In this document: positions 45,824 through 59,125 of the stretch, piece by piece
How the letters are laid out: the number at the start of each line of letters is the position of its first letter
Numbering within the stretch: the stretch's first letter is position 1
Origin: Meloidogyne chitwoodi
Lineage: Eukaryota; Nematoda; Chromadorea; Rhabditida; Meloidogynidae
Assembly (NCBI GenBank): GCA_015183035.1
Contig: JACZZP010000009.1
Location: 2,046,001 to 2,110,000, forward strand
Direction: 5' to 3'
Length of the DNA: 64,000 bases
The notes under the pieces: model-generated
Told to the model about the DNA's origin: nothing
Seen by the model: the letters and a program-made list of their open reading frames with translations, nothing else
Database searches by the model: none
Made by a program: the position numbers and the translations under genes

Positions 45824-46451
45824 TTTTAATTATATTTTAAAATTAATTATTTTAAAATATTTTATATTTATTTTATGATTAATAAATTTTAATTGGAAAA
45901 AAAAATAACTAAATGCTATTTAATAAACTAAAAAAAATATTATAAAATTTAAATAACACTGATTAGAGGAGATATTATGAATAATAAATAATAAAATTTT
46001 AGATTTTTATCTCTTAATTTGTTTTTAAAATATATATATATTTTTTTTTAAATTAAAAATTTAATTTGTTTTTTAATTTTTAATAGAATATTTGAATATT
46101 ATAATATGATAAAATAATTTGAAAATTAGCAAATTTTTTATTTTCTTTTAATTTAAGTAAATTAGTGGTTATTATTTTTTAATTTTTTTAATTTATAAAT
46201 ATTAAATAAAAATAATTTAATTAATTAAAAAATTATTATAATACACAAAAAAAATATTTAAAAAAATTATATTAAAAAAATAATTTCAATCATTTTTTTC
46301 AAATTAGAAAAGTCTCCAAAGTAATTAATTTTAAAATTAAACAAAAAAAATAAACTAAATAAAATTAATTATTTTTATACAAAACATTTATAAAATAATA
46401 TTTTATTTAATAATTAAATATTTATCTAATTTATTAAAAACTTTCTTCTTT
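45824..46451. other. AT-rich intergenic region
   Basis: 5' flank of the cysteine-module gene and 3' flank of the membrane-protein gene. No other features seen. Confidence 0.4.
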
Positions 46452-47213
46452 TTATATCACAGAACGACGGCCATATTTGCTTTTTTTATTAATCGGAAGA
46501 TTTTTATTTATTTGAAGATTTTTATTAATTGGCAGACATGGATAAGACTTTTTACTGAAAATAAAAATAAATAAATAAAAATATATTTTAATTATTATTT
46601 TACTTGAATGCTTCATTATTATTATTATTCTCTCTGTCACTTCCAGTAAGTAACGAATCTGGCATCCTTTTTTTAAAATTAAAATAAATTAAAAAAATAT
46701 ATATTTAATTTACTTACGATGGATATTTTGTAAGAGGAAAGTCCTCCAATTTATCAGCTTTTTTATCTTTAGAAGGTTCTAGAGAAGGTTGTGTAATTTG
46801 TAATCTTTGTTTTACTTTAGGTGTTGAATTATTATTTACCACACTAATGACAACATTTTCTTTTTTGTATTTTTGTTGTTTCTTTTTAAAACAACATAGA
46901 AAAATGTTACAAAAAATACAGAAGAAGGCCAAACTTTAAAAAAATATATTTTTAATAAAATTAAAAAAGACACTTACAAAATAAAAATAGCCAAGATAGC
47001 AATGCCCAAAGTTGTAAAAATATATTTATTAACAAAATCTTCAAAATAATTAATAGCAGTAGTAATATCTTCATTATCCATTGTATCATCAATTATTATA
47101 GAAGAAGTTGTTTTGCTCGCCAATTCAACATTAGTTGATTTTAGAATTGTTGAAGCAGTCTTATTTGTAGTAGATTTGATAATATTTTTTGCTGTAGTAG
47201 TTAAGGCATTCAT
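46452..47213 (-). CDS. Small single-pass membrane protein, unknown
   Basis: Four in-phase exons, 47213-46978, 46933-46718, 46666-46604 and 46554-46452, encoding about 205 residues. The first 60 are Thr/Ser/Asn-rich (TTTAKNIIKSTTNKTAST) without a clear signal peptide. A hydrophobic segment split by intron 1 follows (YIFTTLGIAILAIFIF then LAFFCIFCNIFLCCF), ending in Cys pairs and a basic stop-transfer (KKKQQKYKK). The tail is polar with INKNLxINKNLPINKK repeats. This suggests a type III or tail-out membrane protein with palmitoylatable cysteines. No family recognised. Confidence 0.6.
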
Positions 47214-48026
47214 ATTTATATTAAAATATATTTTGAGTTTAAATTATTGTAGAAAATATTATCTATTTATATAAAAGAGAATGTTTGTCTGTATGTTTGT
47301 CAGGGTTTTTATAGACAAATGATTGGTGGAAGTGAAAATAGAGATTTTTATAGTATTTTGTAACAAATGAATACTATATAAACCGCTTATTTTCTATCAT
47401 TTAGTGGTGGTGGTCGGTCTTGCGGCGGGGCCGATACGCTGCGGCGGTTTTATGGCGGTAAGGGATGCCAGGGATGGTGGGTGGGCGACCTCTTAAATAT
47501 TTCTTTTTTTATTTTTATATCTTCGTTGGCGTTAGTAATTGAGCTAAACTGTTGTTGTTTCAATGTCTGTGTTTTGTTAAGAAATATTTTGACCAATTAT
47601 TTTGTACATAAGTTCGTTTATGTTTATTGACTTTCTTTTTTTGTTATTTGGAAATGTTTATTTTGTAATATGTATTACTTTATTGATCAGTTTATTCAGT
47701 TTTTTGTGTTTATTTTTTGTGGCTTATTTGTTAGAAGGACATCCGAAGGGCGACCAACTTCTCTAGTTATTATTATTTTATTGGGTTTTGAGGGATTTAT
47801 ATTAATATATTTATTTAAATTAAATCTAAAAAAATATTTAAAAAATGCTTTAAAATTGAGAATATTTTAAAAACTACAAAAAAAATCATTTTTTGACAAT
47901 AATAATAAATATAGTATATAATTATAAAAATGTTATTTTTAAAAATTATATAAATATTTTGAATTCTTTCCCACTATTAATTATTATTTTTCTTCATTTT
48001 TTATTAAAAAATCATTGACAAATTCT
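47214..48026. other. Intergenic region with a G-rich patch
   Basis: At 47400-47490 the top strand is unusually G-rich (GGTGGTGGTCGGTCTTGCGG, then GGATGGTGGGTGGGCG), against AT-rich flanks. An open frame at 47670-47870 is Phe/Leu-rich and not convincing as a gene. Confidence 0.4.
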
Positions 48027-51000
48027 CTATCGTGTTTTTGGGTGTTGCTCAGAAAGATGTGTCTCTAATTTTTGATATGAACTACATTTAAAAGAACAAA
48101 CATCACAAGAATACCTTAAAAAGTTAAAAAAAGAAATATTTTTTAATTTTAAAATAATTATTATATTTTTAGTTTTAAAAATTAAAAAAATAAACAAACA
48201 TTATTTCAGCACTGCAAAGTTTAATAGAATGATCACCAACCAAATGTTGAAGAATATTTGATGAAAACTGCTAGATTAAATTATTTAATTAAATTTAAAA
48301 AAAATAAATAAATTTTTTAAAATTTTTAAATTACTTTTCCGCATAATTTACAACGAGCATTATCAGTTTTTGCTTGTGCTTTTGCTAACAAATCAGAAGT
48401 AACAAGTCCATGTGACATTAGTAAATGACGTTCTAGGCCTTTAATAAAATTACAAAATTTTATATTTTGAAAAAAGAAAATATTTTAAGAGTTTACTCTC
48501 GCTATAAGGACACTCCCTTTTGTGTTCTTAAAGTTTTAAAAATAATATTTATTTTTAAAATATTTAAAGTTAATTTTCAATTGATAAAAAAAAAGTAATA
48601 AAATTTAATATAAAAAAAATTTCAACCTTCATAAGTCCAAAAACGTTCTCGACAACGACTACACGCTAAAGGCGCCCCTTGCGCCATATCAGCAGAAGTT
48701 TTGCCTTTTAATTGTTTGTGAACATTTTGCAAATGCATTCGGTAATAATCACGATCACGATGAGCGGAATCACAGATTTCACAAATTTGAGCAGGTTTTT
48801 TTTGCGGTACTAGTGCCAGAAGTAGAGGTAGAAATATTAGAAGATGAGTTTATAATATTTGTTTTCTAGAATAATTAAAAAATAAATAATAAAAATAATA
48901 AATTTACATTTAAATTAAGTCGTCCACGTGATTGAGCAGAAGAAGAAGAACTGCTCGCTGCTGTCTTTGCTCCTGCTGCAGCAGCAGCAGCCAAAATTTG
49001 ATTAGATTTTTGTTGAATTTGTTGATTTTTATGTAATTGAATCATTTGTGCCTGCATTGCTATAAATAAAAATAAATTTTAAAAATAATAAAAATTAATA
49101 TTATACCAGCTTGAAGCAATTGAGGAGTTATTTTAGAATTACTATTAGCATTATTTTTGTTAGATGGTTCATTGGTTTCCTTAGCAAGACGTAGCACATC
49201 ACCAACTGTGGGAACTGTAGTATTACCGACTTTAGCTATAATTAATATATTAAAGTAAAAAATAAAAATCAGAATTATTCCGGAAAAAATAAAAGTAATA
49301 CCGGAAACGTCAAGTAAAAATCAGAATTATTTTAATATTCCGGAAAAAATAAAAGTAATACCGGAAATGTCAGTAAAAATCAGAATTATTTTAATATTCC
49401 GGAAAAAATAAAAGTAATACCGGAAATGTCAGTAAAAATCAGAATTATTTTAATATTCCGGAAAAAAGAAAAGATATTCCGGAAATGTCAAGTAAAATCA
49501 GAATTATTTTAATATTCCGGAAAAAAGAAAAGTAATTCCGGAAATGTCAAGTAAAATCAGAATTATTTTAATATTCCGGAAAAAAATAAAAGTAATTCCG
49601 GAAATGTCAAGTAAAAATCAGAATTATTTTAATATTCCGGAAAAAAGAATAAGTTAAGTGTAATCAAAAAAATAAAATACCATTAGCTACTTTTGCAGTT
49701 AATGCATCAACAAATTGTTTTTGTTGTGCGGGTGAGAAAGAAGATAATAATTGTTGATGTTGGTTTTTCTGATTAATACCGAGACGAGAAACTAAAAATA
49801 AAATATAAAAAAAATTAATTATTTAAATTAACCAAAAGATGAAAAATTACCTCCAGTCATAAGCATAGCACGTTGTTGTCTTAAAAGTTGTTGTTGTTGT
49901 TGTGGTAATGCTTGATTTTGTGTTGTAGCTACGCGAAGAGCTGCTGCGGCCGCAGCTTGTTGCTGTTTAATTTTTTGTTGTTGAAGTAAATGTTGTTGTT
50001 GGCGAAGCTAAAAAATATTATAAATAAATTTTTAATAAATTTAAATTTTTTTAATACTTGTTGTTGTCGCTGTTGAGCAGTCACTTCTTGTTGATTAAGA
50101 ATAGAAGGTTCAACTGGTGGTTTATCCCAAAGCCAACGATTAATAGCATTTATGTCTTCTGGTGTTCTTCCCATTTGAATATTTCTAATTTTATTTAAAT
50201 CACGACGACACATCTTTTATTAAAATTGAAATTTAATTTAAATAAAAATAAATATAAAAAAACCTTCATATGCTGATCTCTTTGAACTTTATAATTAAAT
50301 TCTGCATCACAAACTGGGCATTGCAATGAATTAGAAAGTTGTTCAGGAATAACAGGTTTAAAGCAATGAACTTCCCTATAATTTTTAAAATTAAAAAATA
50401 ATTAATTTAATATATTTATTTACATTATATGTAAAATCATCCGATTCTCATTTGTATCAAATTCACGGCAGCTAAAAAATTATTTTTAAAAAATAAAAAA
50501 TTAATTTAAAAAAATATTAAAATAATTTTAATAATTAAATATTCTCAGAATATTTTTAATATTTAATTTTCAGAAAAATCAGAATATTTTATGCTACGAA
50601 TAACTAACAAAGTGCATTGATATCGTCGTCCAACAAAATGTAAAGTTAAACGATGTGCACTTAAAATCTTTAAAAAAATAAAAGTTATTTTAATAAATAA
50701 TTATTAATTAATTAACCATTTTACTTTCAGTTTTAAAACCACAAACATGACATCTGTAAATTTTAAGAACAAATGGACAGTTCTTTTCTTAATAAAATTA
50801 ATTTTAAAATTTAAATTTAATATTTTTATTTTTAAAAAAACCTTTTAATGACTGCCAAACAGGTCTAAGTTGAGCAGCAACCTTAAAAACAAATTAATAA
50901 TTTTAATTTTTTCATTAATTTATACTTGTTTATAAGTGTCCATACTCTTTGGCATTTCAGGCAAATTTTTTGCATGTACAATATCAAAATAAGTAGATTC

Positions 51001-52584
51001 TTGAACTAAATCTTGTCCAATATCCATTAATAATTTTGTCATATTAGGGGCTGGATTTGTTGCTCTAAGATATTGGCGTTCTTTTTTTTCATTTTCTGCC
51101 AATTTTGGTCGGTCTTCGCCAAAAAGGCGATTAATGACACGTGACAATTGGTGATCAGGATCATGCTCAATTAGTAAATCGACAACCTTTACAAGATAAT
51201 TTTTATGAAAAAAAAATAAATTAAAAAACAAACTTGAGAAGGTGGGAATGATATTGTATTTGGAAGGACCAATTGTTTATCAAGAATTAATTTACGAACA
51301 GCATAAGGCTCTTTTTGAACTTGAATATTAATAGCAGCAAGTAAAGCATCCAAAACCTTTTTTTAAATTAATTTTAATTAATAGAACAATATCTCGCTTT
51401 GAACTGTCGTTTATGAACAATGAAAAAAATTATTAATTATAAGTTTTGTTAATTAACCTAAAATATATTTGAACAAAACCAGTTTTTTTACTATTAATTT
51501 CCCGCTCTATTAAATGGTACCAAAACAATTTAAGAGAAATTTATATTTATTTATTTATAAAGGAAGGCAAATGTCCTAAATATATTATTCAAAATATTTA
51601 CCTTTCTATCCATATTTTCTCCTTTATCCAAAGCATTTCGAACATATAATTCTAACCGGTCTAATAAAACAGTGTATGAATTAAGAGGTGTAGAAGAAGA
51701 AGAAGATAAAATTTCGTCAATAGTTTTAGAATTGTTGTCTGTCTCCTTATCTTTTTCTTCACTTTGAATAGAATGGGAAAGAGATGACTAAAAGAAAATT
51801 TTATTTAATTTTTAATTTAAAAAGGACGTTTCGGTGCATAAGTTTGAGTGCGAAAAAAAGTCAAAAATTATTTAAAAATTATTTCAACATTTTAGTATTT
51901 TAAAATAAAAATTAATTTTAAATAATATTTTTTTTAAATATTTTTTAAAAAATTCTCCCCCCACTTCTTTAGCTGCCGTTGGATCTTCTGGCACGGGACT
52001 GCCACTGCCATCTCTAGGCCATTTATTATTTCTCCTTTGTCCTGCCACTACGTTTGTAATTTTTGGTCTTTTTGCTGCTGGGGGTTTTTCTTCAATAACT
52101 TTAATATCATCTTCTTCTTCTTTATATTCTTTATCTTCATTTCTTTTTTCTTTTTCTTCAGCTACAACACCAATATTATCATTTTCATCTTCTAATATTT
52201 CAATACAATCAACTGATTCTGGAGGATTTTTAACATTTTTTTCTTCTTCATTTTGAATATTATTTTTGGGAGATGAAGAAGAAGAAGATTCGAGTATTTC
52301 AATTGACTTTAAAAAAATAATTTTTTTTAATAAAAATATTTTTTTTTTAATTTTTAAAGTATTTTTGAAGATAAAAATTAAAAGTTCCAAGAGATATAAA
52401 AATACGGTTATTTTGTGGACAAAAAAAAAACAAAAAATTTTAACGTTTAAATTTAAATAATTCTCTTTTAATTTACCTCATTGGGGTTGTCTTTATTCTT
52501 CTCTTTTACAATTTGTTGTTCTCCTGTTCCTTCTTGTACTAAATTAGAAGAGTCAGTGGATAATGCTGAAGAATTTGAAAGCAT
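48027..52584 (-). CDS. mep-1: MEP-1-like zinc-finger protein
   Basis: Multi-exon gene from ATG 52584 to TAG 48027. MEP-1 is a nuclear zinc-finger factor that works with MOG helicases and the LET-418/Mi-2 complex to repress germline genes in somatic cells. Order: acidic, Ser-rich N-terminus ([26 protein letters not shown]); helical block [20 protein letters not shown]; the conserved block [32 protein letters not shown] and [18 protein letters not shown]2H2 fingers ([32 protein letters not shown]); a Gln/Ala-rich middle (48.9-50.0 kb); and C-terminal fingers ending [20 protein letters not shown]. One intron carries a minisatellite at 49.3 kb. Family likely, exon ends not all fixed. Confidence 0.75.
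49262..49650. repeat. Intronic minisatellite with TTCCGG / CCGGAA
   Basis: About six and a half tandem units of roughly 60 bp inside a mep-1 intron. Each contains ATCAGAATTATTTTAATATT, TTCCGGAAAAAA and CCGGAAATGTCA, so a unit can fold through TTCCGG and CCGGAA. The AAATCAGAA part is the dispersed core also seen at 3.3 kb. Confidence 0.92.
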
Positions 52585-54497
52585 TTTTATTCAAGTATTT
52601 GGCAGTACTAAAAAATTTTTTTGAAATTTGGTGATTTTTGAGAAAATTTTAAAAAATTTCAGAAAATGCGAAAAAACAAAAAATTTAGCGAAAATTATCA
52701 ACGGTGAGAAATAAATGTACATATGTAAGAGAGAATGTATAAATCAATAAAAAAAGTTTTTTAAAGCCAGAAACGTCAAAAAAAGTTTTTGAAGCTAAGA
52801 AAATGTTACTTTAAAAATCAGAATAAAATAATTATATTTAGAGAATTAAAAAATCAGAATAATATCAGAATTAGGTATTTATATATGTATGTATTTTTTT
52901 AATTGTATTTCCCTCCACCTTAATATTTGAGTCTTAATTTTTCTCTTAATTTTAGTATTTATTTGAATTAATTTAAATTTTAGTTTGTTATATGTAAATA
53001 ATAAAATAATTATTTATATTTTATTTTAGAAATTCCACTCTGCCTTCAATTTATTTTGACCTAATTTTTTAAAATGCTCAAGATTGAAAATCGACGATAT
53101 TATATACATTTGAGTATGAAAACTAAATTTATATCCTATTGTTAATTAAATATTTTAATGAAAAAATATTAAAATTACAAAAATGAGATGATTATTTTAT
53201 AAAATATTAATTAATATTTTTAGGGTAAAAAGGTAGAAGCAGTTAAATTAATTTTGAAAGATAAAAAATACAAAATTTAAGTAAATATTTTGAATTAGCT
53301 TAGATATCTAATTAATTACATATATATTTATTGAAATTAAATTTATTAATGTAAAATTAGGTATATAAAATACCGTTGTAGTACTATAAAATAATTGTAA
53401 AATTACAAACATTAATTTAGAGTATAACACAAAAACACAACTGACGAAAACTGTGTTTGTTATATACATTCGCCATTAAATGAACGAGACGATTATTGAT
53501 TGTCCTTTCTGTAGCTGTCAAGCGTTATATTTCTCATTGCGAAATTACTATTCTCATTTTTATATTTTCCTCTCATTTCTCCAAGTCTCTTTAATATACA
53601 CATTCTCTCTGCTTTACACACTCTCTCACCTATATTTTTAGTTGAAATATACATCCTCTTCTCTTCAAATATTACACATTTTAGTCCACTTCAATGAACG
53701 AGAAATACCTTCGTTTTGAGTAAACCCAGAAGACCATACAACACATTAGAGTCTCAACCTACTGTTCTATATTGATTATTTCAAAAGTTGATCATTTGGA
53801 TTCATAGACAAGAAACAGGATAAACTTGTAATTCCGAAGTATGGAATTAGAAATTTATACGTTAATAAAACTTTTAAAACGTATCAAATTAAATAAGACT
53901 TTAAAGAACTACATTAGAGGTTCTCATTAGTTTTTAAACAAAAAATATGTAATTAAAATATTTAAATTAGTATTATAGTTTAATTATGTAAAAGAAAATA
54001 AATTAAATCTGTTTTGTTATATTGCATCCTTTTATTTTTTTAAATAAAATACCTAATAAATAAAATAAACTAAAAATTTTTTTAATCTACATAATCCATT
54101 CGAAGTTAAATCAAATGAAACTGCCTAAAGATAAATCAATTGTCCAATAAATTTTTATTCCATCGCATTTTGTCTATTTTTAACAATTTTACCTTTTTTG
54201 ACGTTTTGTCTTTTCCACTTTGTAACACTTTTGTATAACATAAATTTCTCTTAAATATTTTGTCTAACTTCGTTTCTCTAACTATCGTTTAAATACTCTT
54301 TTTTCTATATTTTTCTCTATAGCTTATTGTCAAACTAGACTAGTTAATTGATGGATTTTGCATGCAAACATTAAAGAAGTTTTATTTATTTTTTGTTTTG
54401 TTGCGCATACTGTCTGTTTTGAATTTTTTACTTATTTTTAATTTTTTTAGCTTAAAAATACTTGATTTGCCATAATTATTCAATTTTTTTCTTAAAA
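52585..54497. promoter_or_regulatory. Divergent intergenic region between mep-1 and the TADA3-like gene
   Basis: 1.9 kb between two genes transcribed away from each other, so it should hold both promoters. It has AAATCAGAA motifs at 52815-52875 and a pyrimidine-rich stretch at 53560-53670 (CTCTCATTTCTCCAAGTCTC; TTCTCTCTGCTTTACACACT). No specific element can be assigned. Confidence 0.4.
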
Positions 54498-57400
54498 ATG
54501 AAGCTTCGCTCAAAAACTTCCACAGCTTCACGACTGACAACTTCAGCCCATAAATCATTCATTACTTCGCCTAATAAGGAGATAAGCAATCGAAGTAGTG
54601 GGACAAGGTTAGTTAAGACTTTTTTTACTTTAATTTGAGGCAATTATTAACTTTAAAGTTTTTTAACGATGTTAATTCCTTTATTTTTTCCCAATTGTAC
54701 CTTAACAAATTCTGGCTAGAAAGAACATTCTTAAAGGATTTTACCTTAAATATTTTAAAATTTAGACAAGAGTGTCAAAGTGATGAATTACTATCGTCTA
54801 TGCCCTCGACTTCAAAAAGCGTCACTCATTTTTCTTCTACAACACTTTCAACTTACAGCACTCGAAGGAGCAGTACAGCATCAACAGAATTCTCACCTGA
54901 TTCCCCAGGCTTTGGAAGAGTTGCTAAGAGCAATGCTCGCCTTTTAAATGGTTTTTTAATTAATAAGATGAAATTTTAAAAAATTTCTTTTGTAAATTTT
55001 TTTTTAATTTTATATAAGTCTTCAAAAATTAAAATTTATTTTTTCTCTGGTTGTTAAGAAATTTTATTTTAATATCGGATTTTTGTTCAATTTTTTATTT
55101 TAAGTTCATTAATTTTAAAAATTTAGGACTTGATTTGACAAGGAAAAGCGGTGCGAGTTCTTCATATTTGGGAACAGCTGTTGTTTTGCCAGAACTTAAA
55201 ATTTTTGAACTTTCTGAGAAGTGTCCGACACTTTCAAAGCTTTTAAAAACTGGATCTGATGCAGCAAGAAAATTAAGTGTTGAACAGCAATTGGTTTGTT
55301 TTTTAAATTTTTATTTTAAAATATTTAAAATTTGAGATCTTTTTTGATCTGAATTTTTTCCTTCTTATTGAAACATTTTTTACTTTTTCTATTTTTATTT
55401 GTTCAAGCTTATTAGACATATCAATACTTGCACTTAATTTTCTCATTCGTAGACAATTCAAAATAATATTGATTATTTATTCATTTTTAGAATCGTTGAC
55501 ATCCTTTTCATTCCTTGCCATTTTCTTTTCTTTATTCATCTAGATCATAATATCTTATTTCTATTTTCTTTTAATTTTCAGACAACACTTCAATTCGAAT
55601 TAGAAGAGCTTTGCGCTCAAAACGTTGATTATCAAAGTACAATTCATGGCGAAATAACATATTTGACAACAGGAGAATACCCAACAGTTGATTTACGAAA
55701 TAGAACTATGCCTATTTATTCAAAAGTTGGTCAAGAAGAAATGCAAAAATTAGCAGAACGGGTTAAACGATCAGTTCCAACACCTACATCTATGAGGTTT
55801 TCCATAATAATTAGAAAAAATAATGTAATTTTTGCTAAATAATATTATTTCTCTATTTGACATAATATTTAAAATGAAGATTGAGAGTTGTTTAGTTTCT
55901 CTTTGTATAAGTTAAAACTTTGTTTTTAATATTTATTTTTTATGCTTAAGTATGTGGCCGCGTGGCGCAACGGATAACGCGTCGGCCTACGGAGCCGAAG
56001 ATTGCAGGTTCGAATCCTGCCGCGGTCGTTTAACTTTTTATAATTTATTTAGGTAAATTTGAGTATTATAAAATTATTTTGACTTTTCTAGATTAAAAAA
56101 AATTTTTTTAGAATAGTTTTTTAAATTTTCAGTCTTGCTGATCTTGGTATTCTCTCTTCGCCAGAGGATGAAGAAACTCCACATATTTTGGATGTTCCAC
56201 AACGCTTTTGGACTTGGGCTAAAGAGTTACTTTATTTAATTTAAATTTTAAAAATAAATTTTATAAATAAATTTTAAGATATTTGCGGCATATTACTTTG
56301 GATTATGTAAACGAATATAAGGAAAAAATGCTTGATCGTTTTTCCGAAGAGAATATTATTGGCAATTATTGTTCTCAAATTAATAATGAAAGTGGTATTC
56401 TAAATTAATTTAATTTTCTAAAAAAATCATTTTTAGTTTCTTCTTCCCTTTCCTCTACTCAACAATCTTCAAAAACCTTACACAACAACATTACTTCATC
56501 AATTTCTGACAAATCTTCAAAAAAACGAAAACGAATTTTATCATCAACTAGTGGATCATCTTCTTCTTCAGACTCTTCCGCCTCAGTTTGCGTTACTCCT
56601 TTAAAAAAGTTTAATTTTATAAGAGGACGTAAAGGACGTTTTAAAAAACAAAAAAGTCTTGGATCTAATAATACTGTTGTATCACCTGATAATAATAATA
56701 ATACAAAAAGTATTGGTGTATTATTTGCTCATTCTGAAAAAAATTATAGAACAAGAGCAGCTTCGTTTCAAGTTGGAAGCAATAAATCTGAAAAGTTTGT
56801 TAGTAAGAAGAATTGTTCAACAGAAAAATTACTTATCGAGATTGATACTTCTTCTATAATTACACCTCGTCTTACTACTCCAAATGGATTATTACATCCA
56901 CATTTAAATAGTACAAACAATAATAAAAATAATTCTAATGGAATAATGATTAATAATAATAATAAAATATCTTCTCAAAATTGTAGTGGTGGAAAGCAGC
57001 AAAAACAACAACTTAGGGAAACCCCAAAAATTATTAAAAAAAACAAATTTAGTAGTAAAACATTTGAAAAGACTGATAGCAATTTAGAAAGCTGTTTTAA
57101 ATTTATGAGTGAAGAGGATGATGATTTTGAAGAAGATAAAAAAGACGAGGATGAAGAAGAAGAAAATGAAGAAGACGAAGATTTTAGGAATAAAGATACG
57201 TCAAGTATGAATGGTAAAGACACAACAAATGATTACAAACAATTTGGAACAACTTCGTCTACAGATATTAATAATGTTTGAATTTTATTAAATTAACATT
57301 TTAAAAATTATAATTTTTCAGAGGTGCACTGAAATCTCAGTGTTGCTTCGAAAAAAACAGGAGCGACTTCGTGAGCTATTTTACAAAAGTCGACCAACCA

Positions 57401-57655
57401 TTGAAACTTTGTATGCTCGTATATTAAAGGAATATGCAGTTAATGAAGCAATACATCAAATGGATGAGGCTGATAATAAGGTTTTTATTATTTTTTAGTT
57501 TTTTTTGTTAACTATTTTTAATTTTATAGCTCTACCAAATTGCTTCAAAATTTGAACATATCACCTCATTAAGTCGAGAACAAAGACAAGAGGCACAAGA
57601 AGCATTAAAGGATCATAATAAGCAATATGCTGAACTTCATGGAATAAAAAAGTGA
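54498..57655 (+). CDS. TADA3/ADA3-like transcriptional adaptor (SAGA)
   Basis: Exons 54498-54607, 54766-54950, 55127-55293, 55582-55796, from 56133, from about 56279, the long exon from about 56438, and two C-terminal exons ending in TGA 57655. ADA3 links the GCN5 acetyltransferase to the SAGA/ADA complexes in the nucleus. Features: a Ser/Thr-rich N-terminus, helical ELKIFELSEKCPTLSKLL and LQFELEELCAQN, the block GEITYLTTGEYPTVDLRNR, a basic/Ser-rich middle with KKRKRILSSTSGSSSSSD, a long acidic run (about 57105-57190), and the C-terminal ADA3 helices EISVLLRKKQERLRELF and ADNKLYQIASKFEHI with REQRQEAQEALKDH. The C-terminus fits ADA3 well; the middle is lineage-specific low complexity. An intron carries a tRNA gene. 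Confidence 0.72.
55956..56028 (+). tRNA. tRNA-Arg (ACG)
   Basis: A 73-nt cloverleaf: acceptor stem GGCCGCG with CGCGGTC (one G-T pair), D arm around GGCGCAACGGATAACGC, anticodon stem TCGGC/GCCGA with loop CTACGGA (anticodon ACG), T stem GCAGG/CCTGC with loop TTCGAAT, discriminator G. TTTAACTTTTT follows as a terminator. No intron. It lies inside an intron of the TADA3-like gene, on the same strand. Confidence 0.95.
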
Positions 57656-57905
57656 TGGGAAAAAAGAGTGAGAAGTTGCAATTTTTATAAAAGAGTGCTT
57701 TCTATAATAAAAAATCAACGAGAGATTTGTTTTTTAAGACATAATCATAGTATATACATGTTTGTGTTTTTTTATTTATTTATAAATTTTTATTACTTTT
57801 TTATATTATTTTTAGAACATTTAAAGGACAAAAAAATGAAATAGACAAAATAACCTTAATTTCTAAAAAATTAAATTACCAAAAAATTTATTCAAAATAT
57901 TACAT

Positions 57906-58927
57906 TTAAACAATTTCTTTGGTAACAATTCTGCTTACAATTATATCACTCAATGAAATACCATTAACATCTGGTTCTGGCAATTGATAAATCTACAATA
58001 AAAAAGAACTAATTGATAAATTAATTTAAGGAAATTACGAAAAAATGTTAGGGGAAAGTGAAAACATTTAGCATGCTTTCTTAATTAGCGGTTTAAGTCG
58101 TAGAGAAAGTTGGAGAATCTTATAAATCCTGTTCAGAAAACTCCCCATACTTTGGGTATTCAAGGTTGTGTGGGTTTGATTCAGAGAAACGTCGACAATC
58201 TTCGCAAGAATAAATATCTCCTAGTAAGTTATAATTTTGAATTAACTCATAAGTAGGCCATACCTCTTATAAACAAAAAATAAACCTGTTTAATTAATGT
58301 CAAGTCAGAAATCTCTCGAAGTGCTTCAAAAGATACAGGCGTTCCTCGTATCCTTTTAGCAATAGATATCATTTTCTTTCCTTTTACATCATCAAAAATA
58401 GCAACTACAATTGACTGACTGTTTTCGGCTATTCCAAATGCTGAAAAAGTGAACCCAATAAAAATAATGGAAAACTTTTAAAATTATTTTTAGATCTCAA
58501 TAAATTTAAATTTCTTAAAAATTAACAAACTATTTAAAGAATCAGAAATATTTCGATTTGGAGACAAAGAATAAATTAATTCAGCACTCAATGAACGAGT
58601 TATCATCCTATTATGAGCTGCTTGATGAACTGCTCTATTTGCTGATGCTAATAAAACAAAAGGTTCAAGAAGCTAAAATTAAAAAAATAAAAGAAATAAT
58701 TCTTAAAATAAAAAAAACTAATTCTGCTCGAATTAATGCTGCATCAATTTCACCTTTTCTAACAAGTTCTCTCAGTTCAGAAGCATTTTCAACATTTGTA
58801 AACTAAAAAAAATGAATTAATTTTAAATATTTAAGAAACAAACCAAGCAAATACGTAAAAACTTTGTTTGTGTATTATCATAAGGATCAGGTTGAAGTTC
58901 AAATAATTTTGAAAGTCCTGTTTTCAT
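57906..58927 (-). CDS. TPRKB/CGI-121-like KEOPS subunit
   Basis: Exons from ATG 58927 to TAA 57906. KEOPS/EKC makes the N6-threonylcarbamoyl-adenosine of tRNAs; CGI-121 binds the PRPK kinase subunit and tRNA. Family features: SELRELVRKGEIDAALI, then PFVLLASANRAVHQAAHN, TRSLSAELIYSLSPNRNISD followed by SLNS and FGIAENSQSIVVAIFDD, and C-terminal SFEALREISDLTLIKQ. Introns interrupt after ...ICL, ...RAEL, ...SLNS and ...IKQ. The gene lies tail to tail with the TADA3-like gene, only 250 bp apart. Confidence 0.82.
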
Positions 58928-59069
58928 TTTATAAGGAAAATTTCAAAGTAAAAAGTATTTTTACTAAAAATAAAAATTATTAAAATTTAAAAACAATCTA
59001 TTTTGTAATTTACACATAAAGATAAAATAAAGAAAATAGACTCTAACGAACCTTTTTTTAAAACTACCT

Positions 59070-59125
59070 TATTTCATTTCTCTTATCTTATATTCTATAA
59101 ATTCAAATTCACTTTCGCCTAGCGT
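59070..59125 (+). promoter_or_regulatory. Putative pol III promoter of 7SL copy 1
   Basis: The block before the RNA is conserved with copy 2 (TTTTTTAAAACTAC at about -70 and TATTCTATAAATTC at about -30), while sequence between the two drifts. A TATA-like element at this distance suits an external RNA polymerase III promoter. Inference. Confidence 0.5.

Noticed and set aside
56975..57223. Ser/Leu-rich minus-strand open frame
   Set aside because: Antisense of the acidic repeat run of the TADA3-like gene.
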